Source: JASLBX01 sp036373915 (GTDB lineage: Bacteria; Actinomycetota; Actinomycetes; Jiangellales; Jiangellaceae). From it: 64,000 nucleotides of DNA. The notes under the pieces are model-generated. The model made no database searches, had not been told where the DNA came from, and was given only the letters and a program-made list of their open reading frames with translations. Position numbers and translations under genes: made by a program. Location: the NCBI GenBank assembly GCA_036373915.1, contig DASUUU010000135.1, positions 1-64,000 of the forward strand, written 5' to 3'. Of the stretch, positions 1 through 9,635 are shown one piece after another (the stretch's first letter is position 1; every line of letters begins with the position of its first letter).

Positions 1-782
1 TCCCACTTGAGCGCTGCGGCCACCATGTCGTCGATCAGCCGGTGCTCGTAGGTGAGGCCCGCCTTGTCGAAGTCCTTGGCGAACTCGCTCTCGAAGATCT
101 CGGCGAACAGGTCCTTGAACCGGCCGTCGTAGGCCTTGAGAATCGTGTTCTTGGTCGACATGTAGACCGGGAGGTTGCGCTCGAGCCCGTACCGGAACGA
201 CGCGCGGGCGAAGTCGCGGATCGAGTCGTCGTAGTTGTACATGCCCATCGCGACCCCGCCGCCGGAGAAGTCGGCGATGTGCATCTCGACGGGTTCGCCA
301 CCGTCGGCCGGGGTGTACGTCATGGTCACCGTGCCCGGGCCCGGGACGACGAAGTCCGTTGCCCGGTACTGGTCGCCGTGGGCGTGACGGCCGATGACGA
401 TCGGTTTGGTCCAGCCCGGGACCAGCCGCGGGATGTTCGAGATGACGATCGGCTCGCGGAAGATGACGCCGCCGAGGATGTTGCGGATGGTGCCGTTCGG
501 CGACCGCCACATCTTCTTCAGGCCGAACTCCTCGACCCGGGCCTCGTCCGGAGTGATCGTGGCGCACTTGACCCCGACACCGTGCTCCTTGATCGCATTG
601 GCTGCATCGACGGTCACCTCGTCGTCGGTGGCGTCGCGGTTCTGGATCGACAGGTCGTAGTACCGCAGGTCGATGTCCAGGTACGGGTGGATCAGACGCT
701 CCTTGATGAACGCCCAGATGATGCGCGTCATCTCGTCGCCGTCGAGCTCGACTACCGGCCCGGAAACCTTGATCTTCGACAT
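1..782 (-). CDS. icd: NADP-dependent isocitrate dehydrogenase, N-terminal part
   Basis: The translation starts MSKIKVSGPVVELDGDEM and continues with TRIIWAFIKE, the N-terminus of the eukaryote-like dimeric NADP isocitrate dehydrogenase family, which converts isocitrate to 2-oxoglutarate and CO2 in the TCA cycle. The substrate-binding stretch SPNGTIRNILGG is present at about residues 94-105, and TKNTILKAYDGRFKD occurs near residue 210. The frame is open to base 1, so about 260 of the usual ~405 residues are in the window and the C-terminus is lost at the edge. A GAGGAG ribosome site lies about 9 bases before the ATG. It lies downstream of mdh, separated by a 170-base gap holding a large inverted repeat. 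Confidence 0.96.
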   Translation of the reverse strand, partial: MSKIKVSGPVVELDGDEMTRIIWAFIKERLIHPYLDIDLRYYDLSIQNRDATDDEVTVDAANAIKEHGVGVKCATITPDEARVEEFGLKKMWRSPNGTIRNILGGVIFREPIVISNIPRLVPGWTKPIVIGRHAHGDQYRATDFVVPGPGTVTMTYTPADGGEPVEMHIADFSGGGVAMGMYNYDDSIRDFARASFRYGLERNLPVYMSTKNTILKAYDGRFKDLFAEIFESEFAKDFDKAGLTYEHRLIDDMVAAALKW

Positions 783-839
783 GGGTACTGGCTCCTCAAC
801 TCAACCGCAAATTCTCTCGACGTCAAGATACCTCAGTCC

Positions 840-942
840 GTTGATCATGCAGAAGTGGGGCGACACGCCGGCAGCCTGTGCGGGCCGGCGCGGTATCTCC
901 AGCGCGGTCGTCGGCGTGTCGCCCCACTTCTGCATGATCAAC
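840..942. repeat. 31-bp perfect inverted repeat between mdh and icd
   Basis: Bases 840-870 and 912-942 are exact reverse complements over 31 bp, with a 41-base spacer. The arm begins GTTGATCATGCAGAAGTGGG. It lies 10 bases after the mdh stop and 58 bases before the icd start, so it would form a strong RNA hairpin at the end of the mdh message. There is no T-run after it. No second copy was seen in this window. It could act as a terminator or processing site, or be a miniature mobile palindrome. Confidence 0.8.
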
Positions 943-952
943 GGGGAGGGCA

Positions 953-1939
<987 letters not shown>

Positions 1940-1984
1940 GACGTACTCCTCGTCGAGAAACGAAATCGGGGTCAGTTCCGGATG

Positions 1985-2350
1985 CTATGTCGCGTCGCGG
2001 AACCAGCGGAGCAAGGGGTCGACGTCCCAGTCGTTGATCAAGGCCAAGGCGGCGAGCAGAGTGCCGACACCCAGGATGGCCAGCGTGATGACGTCCGTCC
2101 AGCGCGACCGTACCCGCAGCAGACCGGCCCACCGGTCGGGCAGGACGGCTCGAAGCACCGCGGCCAAGCAGATAGCCGCGCCGAACACGACCGCGCCGCG
2201 CTCGTAGTCGCGGTCGGCGAACACGAACCCCAGCCCGACGGCGCCGACGGCCAGCACCGCAAGCGTAGGGACCAGCCTGACGAGCTTCACAGGACGACGG
2301 TGTGTGCCCTGCGTTGCCACCGCCGCGCCCGGTTCGGCCCTAGCGCTCAC
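1985..2350 (-). CDS. DUF3017 membrane protein
   Basis: 121 residues with a basic N-terminus followed by three hydrophobic segments at about residues 27-45, 53-69 and 86-104, ending in a short soluble tail. This is the DUF3017 family, small actinobacterial membrane proteins of unknown function usually encoded next to folD. The start is GTG (complement of 2348-2350), which overlaps the last 11 bases of the citrate synthase gene, so the two are probably translationally coupled. The family's usual neighbour folD is two genes away because citrate synthase lies between them. Confidence 0.85.
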   Translation of the reverse strand: MSARAEPGAAVATQGTHRRPVKLVRLVPTLAVLAVGAVGLGFVFADRDYERGAVVFGAAICLAAVLRAVLPDRWAGLLRVRSRWTDVITLAILGVGTLLAALALINDWDVDPLLRWFRDAT

Positions 2351-3467
2351 CGATCGGTACCCACCGCTGATCGCGCGGGCCGGTGTACTCGCTGTCCGGG
2401 CGAATCAACCGGTTGTCCTCGTACTGTTCGATGACGTGCGCGGTCCACCCGCTCATCCGAGAAATCGCGAACACCGGGGTGAACATGTCGTGCGGGATGC
2501 CGAGGGCGTGGTAGACGCTGGCGGCAAAGAAGTCGACGTTCGGGTACAGCCCCTTGGCCTCGAGGACGACCTGCTCCATCCGCCGTGACATGTCGTAGTA
2601 CAGCGTGTTTCCAGTGAGCTTGCCGAGCTCCTCGCTCATCTTGCGCAGGTGCGTCGCCCGCGGGTCCTCGGTCTTGTAGACCCGGTGCCCGAAGCCCATC
2701 AGCTTGCGCCCGGCCTCCAACTCGCCACGGACGAAGCTCTCGACGCTGTCGACCCCGCCATCGATCGCGGTCAGCGTCCGCATGACGGCCTCGTTGGCGC
2801 CGCCGTGCAGCGGTCCGCGCAGCGCACCCATCGCACCGGTGATCGCCGAATGCATGTCCGAGAGAGTCGCGGCGATCACCCGCGCGGTGAACGTCGACGC
2901 GTTCATCGTGTGGTCGGCATGCAGGACGAGACACTCGTCGAAGATCTCAGCGGCCCGATCAGTGGGACGCTCGCCGGTGATCTGCAACAGGAAATTTCCG
3001 GCGATGCCGAGCTCGGGGTCCGGATCCGGCACCGTGGAACCCTGCCGAGCGGCCTCGTACTTGGCCACGAGGACGGGCATCTGTGCGACCAGGCGGCTGG
3101 CCTTGCGGCGGCTCGCCTCGATCGACGAGTCGCCGGCATCCGGGTCGTCGACGGAGAGCGCGGAGACGAGGGTGCGCAGCGCCTCCATGGGCGTGCCGCT
3201 GGTGACCACGTAGCCGAGCAGTGATTCGGCGGTGCTGCCTATCTCACGGCCCGCGGCCAGCTCGCCGGTGAGCGCGTCCAACTCTGCCGACGTCGGCAGG
3301 CGACCGCGCTGAAGCAGGTGGACGCACTCCTCGAACGAGATCTTGCCGGCGATGTCGTGGATGTCGTAGCCGCGATAGAACAGCCGCCCCTCGCGGCCGT
3401 CGATGTCCGAGATTGCCGTCGACGCCGCGACGACGTCAGCTAGGCCGCGGGGCGACTTGTCAGCCAT
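2340..3467 (-). CDS. Citrate synthase (possibly also 2-methylcitrate synthase)
   Basis: 375 residues. It condenses oxaloacetate with acetyl-CoA, or propionyl-CoA in methylcitrate synthases. Seen: LHADHTMNASTFTAR with the first catalytic His, GPLHGGANEAVM, the family signature GFGHRVYKTEDPR with the second catalytic His, and VDFFAASVYHALGIP carrying the catalytic Asp region. The short length without the N-terminal extension of hexameric enzymes places it in the type I/PrpC-like group, whose acyl-CoA specificity cannot be read from sequence. I chose the ATG at 3467 (MADKSPRG), preceded by AGGGAGG at ideal spacing, over an upstream in-frame start at 3497. No prpB or prpD is adjacent, and mdh and icd are, which favours a TCA role. 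Confidence 0.93.
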   Translation of the reverse strand: MADKSPRGLADVVAASTAISDIDGREGRLFYRGYDIHDIAGKISFEECVHLLQRGRLPTSAELDALTGELAAGREIGSTAESLLGYVVTSGTPMEALRTLVSALSVDDPDAGDSSIEASRRKASRLVAQMPVLVAKYEAARQGSTVPDPDPELGIAGNFLLQITGERPTDRAAEIFDECLVLHADHTMNASTFTARVIAATLSDMHSAITGAMGALRGPLHGGANEAVMRTLTAIDGGVDSVESFVRGELEAGRKLMGFGHRVYKTEDPRATHLRKMSEELGKLTGNTLYYDMSRRMEQVVLEAKGLYPNVDFFAASVYHALGIPHDMFTPVFAISRMSGWTAHVIEQYEDNRLIRPDSEYTGPRDQRWVPIGER

Positions 3468-3498
3468 ATGGGGTGACCTCCCTCGATTTTCGGACACC

Positions 3499-4389
3499 TT
3501 ACCGGCCGGGCGCGCCTTGTTGGCGCTCCGCGGCTTCGACGACGTTCGTCAGCAGCATCGCCCGGGTCATCGGGCCGACGCCGCCAGGGACCGGAGCGAT
3601 GTAACCGGCAACCTCGGCGACCGCACGATCGACGTCGCCGGCGAGCTTGGCCCGGCCCGACGGTGCGGTGCCGACCCGGGTGATGCCGACGTCCACGACC
3701 GCTGCACCGGGTTTCACCATGTCGGCAGTGATCAGCCCCGGCACGCCCGCCGCGGCCACGACGATGTCGGCCCGCCGGACATGGCTCGCCAGGTCTTTGG
3801 TGGCGGTGTGGCACAGCGTCACGGTGGCGTTCTCGCTGCGGCGCGTCAGCAGCAGGCCCAACGGCCGGCCGACGGTCACCCCGCGCCCGATCACAGTGAC
3901 CTCCGCCCCCGCCAGGGGCACGTCGTACCGCCGGAGCAGTTCGACGATGCCCCGCGGGGTACACGGCAGCGGCGCTTCGCCCATCAGTACCAGGCGGCCG
4001 AGATTGACCGGGTGCAACCCGTCCGCGTCCTTGGCAGGGTCGATCGCCTCGAGCACCCGCTGCTCGTCCAGCCCCTCCGGCAGGGGCAACTGCACGAGAT
4101 AGCCAGTGCAGTCCGGGTCGGCGTTGAGCTCGGCCACGGCGGCCTCGACCTCGTCCTGGGTGGCCGCCGCCGGAAGATCACGCCGAATGGACGCGATGCC
4201 CACCTCGGCACAGTCGCGATGTTTTCCCGCGACGTAGGCCCGCGATGCAGGATCGTCGCCGACAAGGATCGTGCCGAGGCCAGGGGTGATTCCGGCAGCG
4301 CCCAGTTTGCCGACTCGCTCGGTCAGGTCGGCCTTGATCGCTGCGGCGGTAGCCGTGCCGTCGAGGGTGATCGCATTCACAGTTACCAC
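3499..4389 (-). CDS. folD: Bifunctional methylenetetrahydrofolate dehydrogenase/cyclohydrolase
   Basis: 296 residues. FolD interconverts 5,10-methylene-THF, methenyl-THF and 10-formyl-THF, supplying formyl groups to PurN and PurH, both encoded nearby. Visible motifs: SRAYVAGKHRDC with the catalytic Lys at about residue 57, VQLPLPEGLDEQRVLEAIDPAKDADGLHP split across residues 98-126, the nucleotide-binding VIGRGVTVGRPLG at about 166, and PVPGGVGPMTRAML near the C-terminus. The annotated start is GTG; another GTG three codons later is possible. It begins the same-strand run folD, citrate synthase, DUF3017, mdh, icd. Confidence 0.96.
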   Translation of the reverse strand: MVTVNAITLDGTATAAAIKADLTERVGKLGAAGITPGLGTILVGDDPASRAYVAGKHRDCAEVGIASIRRDLPAAATQDEVEAAVAELNADPDCTGYLVQLPLPEGLDEQRVLEAIDPAKDADGLHPVNLGRLVLMGEAPLPCTPRGIVELLRRYDVPLAGAEVTVIGRGVTVGRPLGLLLTRRSENATVTLCHTATKDLASHVRRADIVVAAAGVPGLITADMVKPGAAVVDVGITRVGTAPSGRAKLAGDVDRAVAEVAGYIAPVPGGVGPMTRAMLLTNVVEAAERQQGAPGR

Positions 4390-4506
4390 AGTCTTTCACG
4401 GAAGCGGTGGCGCGATCACCCAGGAGTCGCCTCATTCCCGGCCCCTCGACGGGCTCGGCGTGACTGCGGTCGCTCCGGACCATGCCCGCACCCGGCCGAC
4501 GGCCGC

Positions 4507-4686
4507 TCAGCCGCTCTTGCGGCGGAACATCCGCTGGGTGGGGGCCTGCTTACCGTGGGACTTGGCCGCGCCATCGTCCTCAGGGCCCTGACCCGGAGCC
4601 TGGTCCTTGCGCTGCTTGCGTTCGAGCGCCTCGCGGAACTTGCGCCGCATGGCGTCGTCTGGTTGTCGCTTTCCGGACGTACTCAC
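4507..4686 (-). CDS. DUF5302 small charged protein
   Basis: 59 residues, very rich in Lys, Arg, Asp and Gln. It reads MSTSGKRQPDDAMRRKFREA, continues with a basic helix, and ends TQRMFRRKSG. This matches the DUF5302 family of short actinobacterial proteins that share a central KFREALERK-type helix and a C-terminal FRRKSG. The function is unknown. The start used is GTG (complement of 4684-4686), which gives the family's usual length; the longer open frame upstream has no matching content. It sits 23 bases from the SH3-domain gene on the same strand. Confidence 0.8.
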   Translation of the reverse strand: MSTSGKRQPDDAMRRKFREALERKQRKDQAPGQGPEDDGAAKSHGKQAPTQRMFRRKSG

Positions 4687-4709
4687 GACGTTCACGGTAC
4701 CCGAGACGC

Positions 4710-5645
4710 CTAGCCGCCGGCGTTGCCGTAGACCGTCACATGAACGTGGTCGTAGTGGTTGGCCGTGGTAGACCCTCGGTCCTCCATCCAGCGCCAGCCC
4801 TCGTCCGCTCGCTGGACGGTCCAGATCTGCTGCGACCAGATGACCTCGCTGACCCCGAGCTCCTGATAGTGCTCGCGAACCCACGCCGCGATGGCATCGC
4901 CGAGCGAGCTGCTGGACACCATGATGTCCAGCGCGTGGCCCGTGCTGTGCTCGCCGCCGCCACCGCGCAGCCCACCCCATGAACTCACCTCGGGGAACTG
5001 CGCGCACACGGCCCGGTAGACGCGGATTGCGTCCGGCGTCAATCCGGACTCGACCGAGGTGCCGTCGGGGCACTCGGCGTACGAGATCTCCGGGCCGGGC
5101 TCGGACTCGGACAGGTAGTCACCGTTGACCCAGGCGGCGCGATCGTCATGGACGATCTGCACCCAGGCGCCGTCCGTCTCGCCGGTGACACCGACACGCG
5201 CACCGTACGGGAGAACGGCGAGCACCTCGTGATCCTGCGACGGTCCGGTCCGGACGTTGAGCGCAGCCGTGACATACATGTGGTCGACGACCTCGGGCAC
5301 CGGCTCGGGCTCCGGCTCGGGAGTAGGAGTCGGCGTCTCTGTCGGTTCCTCCGTCGGCTCGGGCTCGGGAGTCTCCGTCGGCTGCGGCGTGGCCGTTGCC
5401 GTGGTCGACGGAGTGGCCTGGCCGGCAGCCGACCGGTCCACCGACCCACGGCTCAGCGGCGGGGCCGACCTGAACGGTTCACCGAACGCCGTGACCTGTT
5501 CCAACTCGGGCTGCTTGGGCTCGCCATCCGGCCATACCGCAACCGCCATCGGGGCGCTCACAACGACCGAGGCCGGCAGTGCCAGTGCCACCATCCGCCG
5601 CTTGCGCGACGCGTGCTTGGCGTGCCTATGACGACCTCTCGGCAC
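4710..5645 (-). CDS. Exported SH3-domain protein with VanY/ARB_07466-like peptidase-fold C-terminus
   Basis: 311 residues. A basic N-terminus and hydrophobic segment (about residues 17-38) form a signal peptide or anchor. Next comes a Pro/Glu/Thr-rich linker (about 75-118) typical of wall-spanning regions, then a bacterial SH3 domain (ALNVRTGPSQDHEVLAVLPYGARVG split over about 127-151). The C-terminal domain has GEHSTGHALDIMV (about 232-244) and HYDHVHVTVYG near the end, matching the His/Asp metal-site pattern of the M15 (VanY-like) fold domain often annotated ARB_07466-like. It probably acts at peptidoglycan outside the membrane. Whether it is an active carboxypeptidase or only a wall-binding domain is not decidable here. 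Confidence 0.82.
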   Translation of the reverse strand: MPRGRHRHAKHASRKRRMVALALPASVVVSAPMAVAVWPDGEPKQPELEQVTAFGEPFRSAPPLSRGSVDRSAAGQATPSTTATATPQPTETPEPEPTEEPTETPTPTPEPEPEPVPEVVDHMYVTAALNVRTGPSQDHEVLAVLPYGARVGVTGETDGAWVQIVHDDRAAWVNGDYLSESEPGPEISYAECPDGTSVESGLTPDAIRVYRAVCAQFPEVSSWGGLRGGGGEHSTGHALDIMVSSSSLGDAIAAWVREHYQELGVSEVIWSQQIWTVQRADEGWRWMEDRGSTTANHYDHVHVTVYGNAGG

Positions 5646-5811
5646 TAGCGCATCACCCTTCGCTGTCCGTCATCGTCACACTTGCCGCGGTACAGGCAAC
5701 CACACATCGGGCGGTTTGTCACCCCGGCATGCCCACATTTGCCCTGATCACGGTGGTAGGGCAGGCGCTCCGCGAGCCCGAATCAGCATGACCAATCCGA
5801 AAGGAGCGTGG

Positions 5812-7380
5812 TCAGTGGAAAAAGTGCCGGGTCCCGGTCAGGTACATCGTCAGTCCAGCCCGTTGAGCTGCGGCGATGACCTTCTCGTCGTTGACCGAAC
5901 CGCCCGGCTGGACGACCGCACGGATCCCGGCTGCGGCGAGCACCTCCAGCCCGTCCGGGAAGGGGAAGAACGCATCCGACGCGGCAACCGATCCGGCGGC
6001 CCGCTCGCCGGCCCGCGAGACGGCAAGCCGCGCCGAATCGACCCGATTGACCTGCCCCATGCCGATACCCACCGCGGCACCCCCGGAGGCGAGCAGGATG
6101 GCGTTGGACTTCACGGCCCGGCAAGCGCGCCAGGCGAACGCCAGGTCCGCCAGGACGCTCCCGGCGGCGGGTTCGCCGGCCGCGAGCGTCCAGTTCGCTG
6201 GGTCGTCGCCTGCCGCGTCGACGGTGTCCACCGCCTGCATCAGCAGTCCGCCGGAGATCGACCGCGTCTCGGCGCCGCCCCGCACGCGGGCTCGGGTGCG
6301 GAGCAGGCGGACGTTCTTCTTGCGCGTCAGCACGTCCAGGGCGCCGGGTTCGTAGTCCGGCGCGACGACCACCTCGGTGAACACGTCCGCTACCTGCTCG
6401 GCCATCTCTGCGGTGACCGGCCGGTTTGTCGCGATCACGCCGCCGAACGCAGACACAGGGTCGGTGGCGTGGGCGAGCCGGTGGGCCTCGGCGACGTCGG
6501 AGCCGATCGCGATACCACACGGGTTGGCGTGTTTGATGATCGCAACGGCCGGCTCGGTGAAGTCGTACGCGGCCCGGTGTGCGGCATCGGCGTCGACGTA
6601 GTTGTTGTAGGACATCTCCTTGCCGTGCAACTGCTCGGCACTCGCAAGGCCACCCGCGCCGTACCCGGCGACGTACAGCGCCGCCGGCTGGTGAGGGTTC
6701 TCGCCGTAGCGAAGGATGGCCGCCCGATTCCACGTTCCGCCGATCCAGGCCGGGAAGCCCGAGCCGTCGTCGGTCGGGGACAGCACATTGCCCATCCAGG
6801 ACGCCACGTGAACGTCATAGGTGGCCGTGTGGATGAACCCCTCGGCCGCGAGCGCCTGCCGCTGGGCAAGGGTGAAGCCCCCGGCCCGCACCGCGTCCAG
6901 CACGTCGCCGTATCGCGCCGGGTCGACCACGACCGCCACGCTGGCGTGGTTCTTGGCCGCGGCGCGAACCATCGACGGCCCACCGATGTCGATCTGCTCC
7001 ACACACTCGTCGGCACCGGCACCGGACGCCACTGTGTCGGCGAAGGGATACAGATTGCAGACGACAAGGTCGAACGGCGCAATGTCAAGGTCGGCCAACT
7101 GCCGGACATGATCGTCGCGCCGCCGGTCGGCCAGGATTCCGGCGTGGATCGTCGGGTGCAGCGTCTTCACCCGCCCGTCCAGGCACTCTGGGAACCCGGT
7201 GAGCTCCTCGACCGGTGTGACGGGCACACCCGCGGCGGCGATCCGAGCGGCCGTCGAACCCGTCGACACGAGGGCGACGCCCGCCGCGTGCAGGCCGGTG
7301 GCGAGTTCTTCCAGACCCGACTTGTCGTACACGCTCACCAGCGCACGGCGAACGGGAATGCGGTCACTGGCGGCGCTCAT
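5812..7380 (-). CDS. purH: Bifunctional AICAR transformylase/IMP cyclohydrolase
   Basis: 522 residues. PurH performs the last two steps of IMP synthesis, formylating AICAR with 10-formyl-THF and closing the ring. The IMP cyclohydrolase domain is N-terminal (RRALVSVYDKSGLEELA at 11-27, STGSTAARIAAAGV, GRVKTLHPTIHAGILADR with the family Lys at about 66). The transformylase domain has the catalytic motif IIKHANPCG at about 276-284 and ends in YLTGTRHFFH, the conserved PurH C-terminus. The length is normal. GAGGAG lies 4 bases before the ATG. It is downstream of purN on the same strand with a gap of 196 bases. Confidence 0.97.
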   Translation of the reverse strand: MSAASDRIPVRRALVSVYDKSGLEELATGLHAAGVALVSTGSTAARIAAAGVPVTPVEELTGFPECLDGRVKTLHPTIHAGILADRRRDDHVRQLADLDIAPFDLVVCNLYPFADTVASGAGADECVEQIDIGGPSMVRAAAKNHASVAVVVDPARYGDVLDAVRAGGFTLAQRQALAAEGFIHTATYDVHVASWMGNVLSPTDDGSGFPAWIGGTWNRAAILRYGENPHQPAALYVAGYGAGGLASAEQLHGKEMSYNNYVDADAAHRAAYDFTEPAVAIIKHANPCGIAIGSDVAEAHRLAHATDPVSAFGGVIATNRPVTAEMAEQVADVFTEVVVAPDYEPGALDVLTRKKNVRLLRTRARVRGGAETRSISGGLLMQAVDTVDAAGDDPANWTLAAGEPAAGSVLADLAFAWRACRAVKSNAILLASGGAAVGIGMGQVNRVDSARLAVSRAGERAAGSVAASDAFFPFPDGLEVLAAAGIRAVVQPGGSVNDEKVIAAAQRAGLTMYLTGTRHFFH

Positions 7381-7523
7381 CGTGCTCCTCGGGGTATCCA
7401 GGCGTATGACTCAAAGTCTGCTGCGCTCCCCCCGTGGTACGCCACCTTCGGCCCGGCCGCGGCGCCGGCCCACTGTACCGAACGCGGGCCCTCCGCCCGG
7501 TTGATGCCCACCTGTGGCGAGAA

Positions 7524-7542
7524 CGACGAGCCAGGCTCGTCG
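7524..7542. terminator. Hairpin in purN-purH gap
   Basis: CGACGAGCC at 7524-7532 and GGCTCGTCG at 7534-7542 are perfect complements around one central base. It forms a compact hairpin 35 bases after the purN stop. There is no T-run, so it may be an attenuating or stabilising hairpin rather than a true terminator. Confidence 0.35.
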
Positions 7543-7576
7543 CGCGCTCATTCAGAACCGAATCCGACGCGGATTG

Positions 7577-8206
7577 CTACGGAATCGTCACCCGACGGCC
7601 GTCGATCGTCCAGCCTTCACGCGCGAGCCGCCCCACGTACTCGACGAGCTGGCGACGCTCGGCCGCTTTGATCCGCTCGGTCAGCGACTCGACCGTGTCG
7701 CCATCCTCGACCGGGACGGCGACCTGCGCGACTATCGCGCCGGTGTCCACCCCCGCATCGGCGAAGAACAAGGTCGCCCCGGTGATCTTGACCCCGTACT
7801 CCAGGGCGTCGCGCGGCCCGTGAATTCCCGGGAAGGCGGGCAGCAGCGTGTTGTGCGTGTTGATGTAGCGGCCGCCGAACCGCCCCAGGAAGGGTTCACC
7901 GACAAGCTTGAGGAAACCCGCGGAGATCACCAGGTCGGGTTCGTAGGCGGCCACGTGGTCGGTGAGCGCGCGGTCCCACGCTTCCCGACTCGGATACTGC
8001 TTGAGCTCGTCGACGAAGACGGGTACGCCGGCGGCCGCTGCGATCTCCAGGCCGCGGATGCCACCCCGGTCGGCGCCGACGGCGACGACTTTCGCCCCGT
8101 AGCCCGGGTCCGCGCACGCCTCGAGCAGAGCTTGCAGGTTGCTGCCCGTGCCCGAGATGAGAACGACCAGGCGAGCGGGACGGTCGGGCGCTGGGCGATG
8201 CTGCAC
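7577..8206 (-). CDS. purN: Phosphoribosylglycinamide formyltransferase
   Basis: 209 residues. It transfers formyl from 10-formyl-THF to GAR in purine synthesis. The N-terminal LVVLISGTGSNLQALLEA (about residues 13-30) is the PurN phosphate-binding motif. The catalytic signature is complete: NTHNTLLPAFPGIHGPRDAL holds the Asn and His, and the C-terminal GATLFFADAGVDTGAIVAQ holds the catalytic Asp. I used GTG at 8206 (MQHRPAPDRPARLVV); the open frame extends far upstream but that part lies over the DUF6350 gene in another frame and has no family content. It starts 23 bases after the DUF6350 stop. Confidence 0.95.
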   Translation of the reverse strand: MQHRPAPDRPARLVVLISGTGSNLQALLEACADPGYGAKVVAVGADRGGIRGLEIAAAAGVPVFVDELKQYPSREAWDRALTDHVAAYEPDLVISAGFLKLVGEPFLGRFGGRYINTHNTLLPAFPGIHGPRDALEYGVKITGATLFFADAGVDTGAIVAQVAVPVEDGDTVESLTERIKAAERRQLVEYVGRLAREGWTIDGRRVTIP

Positions 8207-8229
8207 GGGCAGCGACGATACCGCCGCGC

Positions 8230-9423
8230 TCAGCCGGCGTCGGACCGCCGTAGCCAATCGGGCAGCGGGCGACCCAACAGCGAGATGATAAGCGCCGGGA
8301 CGCCCACCAACGCGGCCGTTGCCGCGGCGACCTGCCACGGCACGGGTCCGATCACGCTGAGCCTTCCGGCGCCGGCCGGTCCACCGGACACGGCGGCGAG
8401 CACGGCCATCGTCACTGCCGCCAGGCCGGTCGTCAGGGCTACGCAAAGGACGACGTCCTGCGTCGTCGACAGCCGTCGGCGCACGATCCATCCAGCGAGC
8501 CCGCCCGCGATGATTGGCCCGGCCAGGGCGAGCCAGCCCAGCGTGCCGAGATCGCCGGCCGGCAGCGCACCGAGTGGTGGCAGCGCCGGGACCAGCCCAA
8601 GCTCCACGCCACCCGGGGCCACCGACGTGCCGGTGCCAACTGCGAACCCGGGACCCAGCGCGAACGCCGCAGCCCAAACCACCGCATTGGGCACTATCGC
8701 GGCCGTGATGGCGGCCAGCACGACTATGCCGGGTAAGTCCGGATCGAGCCGTTCTGTAACGGCACCGATCTGGTCGGCGTGGACGGCGCCGCTGATCGCG
8801 ATCAACCCGGCCCCGGCGGCGAGCAACGTCGCTACGGCCACTCCTGCGGCCCGCACCGCGGTGCGTTGCCAGTGCTCCAGCCTGGCGAGCAGCGGCCTGG
8901 CCAGGCCGGCTTCGCGGATCACCCCGAGGCCGGCGGCGCAGCCGGCCAGGAGCATCGTCCAGACGACCGCACTCTGCGGAGCGGCGCTCATCCGTTCGGT
9001 GCCGGACAGGCCCGCGACGAGACCGCCGCCGGCCGCATACGTCGCGATGGCGGGTCCGACGACGGTGGCCGAATCCCACCCGCCGACGACCCCGGCCACA
9101 TGCGCGGACCAGCGCGCGGCCCGGTAGATCAGCAAGGCGATGAGGACGGCCAGCCCGCCCGGCGCGAGCTGGATCGTCGTGCCGTCAATCGTCAATCCGA
9201 CCCGGTGCGCGGCGAGCCACACCGACGCGCCGATGCGTAGTGGCTCGCTCACGGGGGCCTCGGCCCCATCGCCGAGCCAGACAACGAGGGCGGGCAAGCT
9301 GGCCACCGCCAGGCCGGCCACGAGTGCCCAGCCGGCCGCCAGTAGGGCAGCCAGCCACGGTACCCGCGAGCCCCACCGAGGCTCGTCGCGCCTCAGCAGC
9401 GGCCGGGCCAACACCTCGGTCAC
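8230..9423 (-). CDS. DUF6350 multi-pass membrane protein (PerM-like position)
   Basis: 397 residues and strongly hydrophobic, with roughly ten predicted transmembrane stretches rich in Ala, Leu, Val and Gly. It belongs to the DUF6350 family, which in actinobacteria is typically encoded directly before purN-purH; related mycobacterial proteins have been described as division-linked (PerM). No enzymatic motif is visible. The start is GTG at 9423 (MTEVLARPLLRRDEPRWG) with GAGGAT about 6 bases upstream. The longer open frame beyond 9423 crosses the divergent promoter region and is not coding-like. Confidence 0.85.
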   Translation of the reverse strand: MTEVLARPLLRRDEPRWGSRVPWLAALLAAGWALVAGLAVASLPALVVWLGDGAEAPVSEPLRIGASVWLAAHRVGLTIDGTTIQLAPGGLAVLIALLIYRAARWSAHVAGVVGGWDSATVVGPAIATYAAGGGLVAGLSGTERMSAAPQSAVVWTMLLAGCAAGLGVIREAGLARPLLARLEHWQRTAVRAAGVAVATLLAAGAGLIAISGAVHADQIGAVTERLDPDLPGIVVLAAITAAIVPNAVVWAAAFALGPGFAVGTGTSVAPGGVELGLVPALPPLGALPAGDLGTLGWLALAGPIIAGGLAGWIVRRRLSTTQDVVLCVALTTGLAAVTMAVLAAVSGGPAGAGRLSVIGPVPWQVAAATAALVGVPALIISLLGRPLPDWLRRSDAG

Positions 9424-9635
9424 CGTTCCATCCTCACCGGCGCCATAGCCACCGAGCGGCCAGCGACACGCCCTGCGGTCCCGGAGATTCGATCCCCTCT
9501 CGAACGCAACCAGGTCTCGTCGACGGGGGTCATGACGAGTAAGCGCCCGCGAAGAGGCCCACGCCGCACCGGGTGCAAAGGCTGCCGTAGACACCGCAAG
9601 TCCCACTGCCCGCGACACCGCGACCGAGGAGAGAC

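Noticed and set aside
8207..9079. N-terminal extension of the purN frame
   Set aside because: The extension overlaps the DUF6350 gene in another frame; PurN family similarity begins just after GTG 8206.
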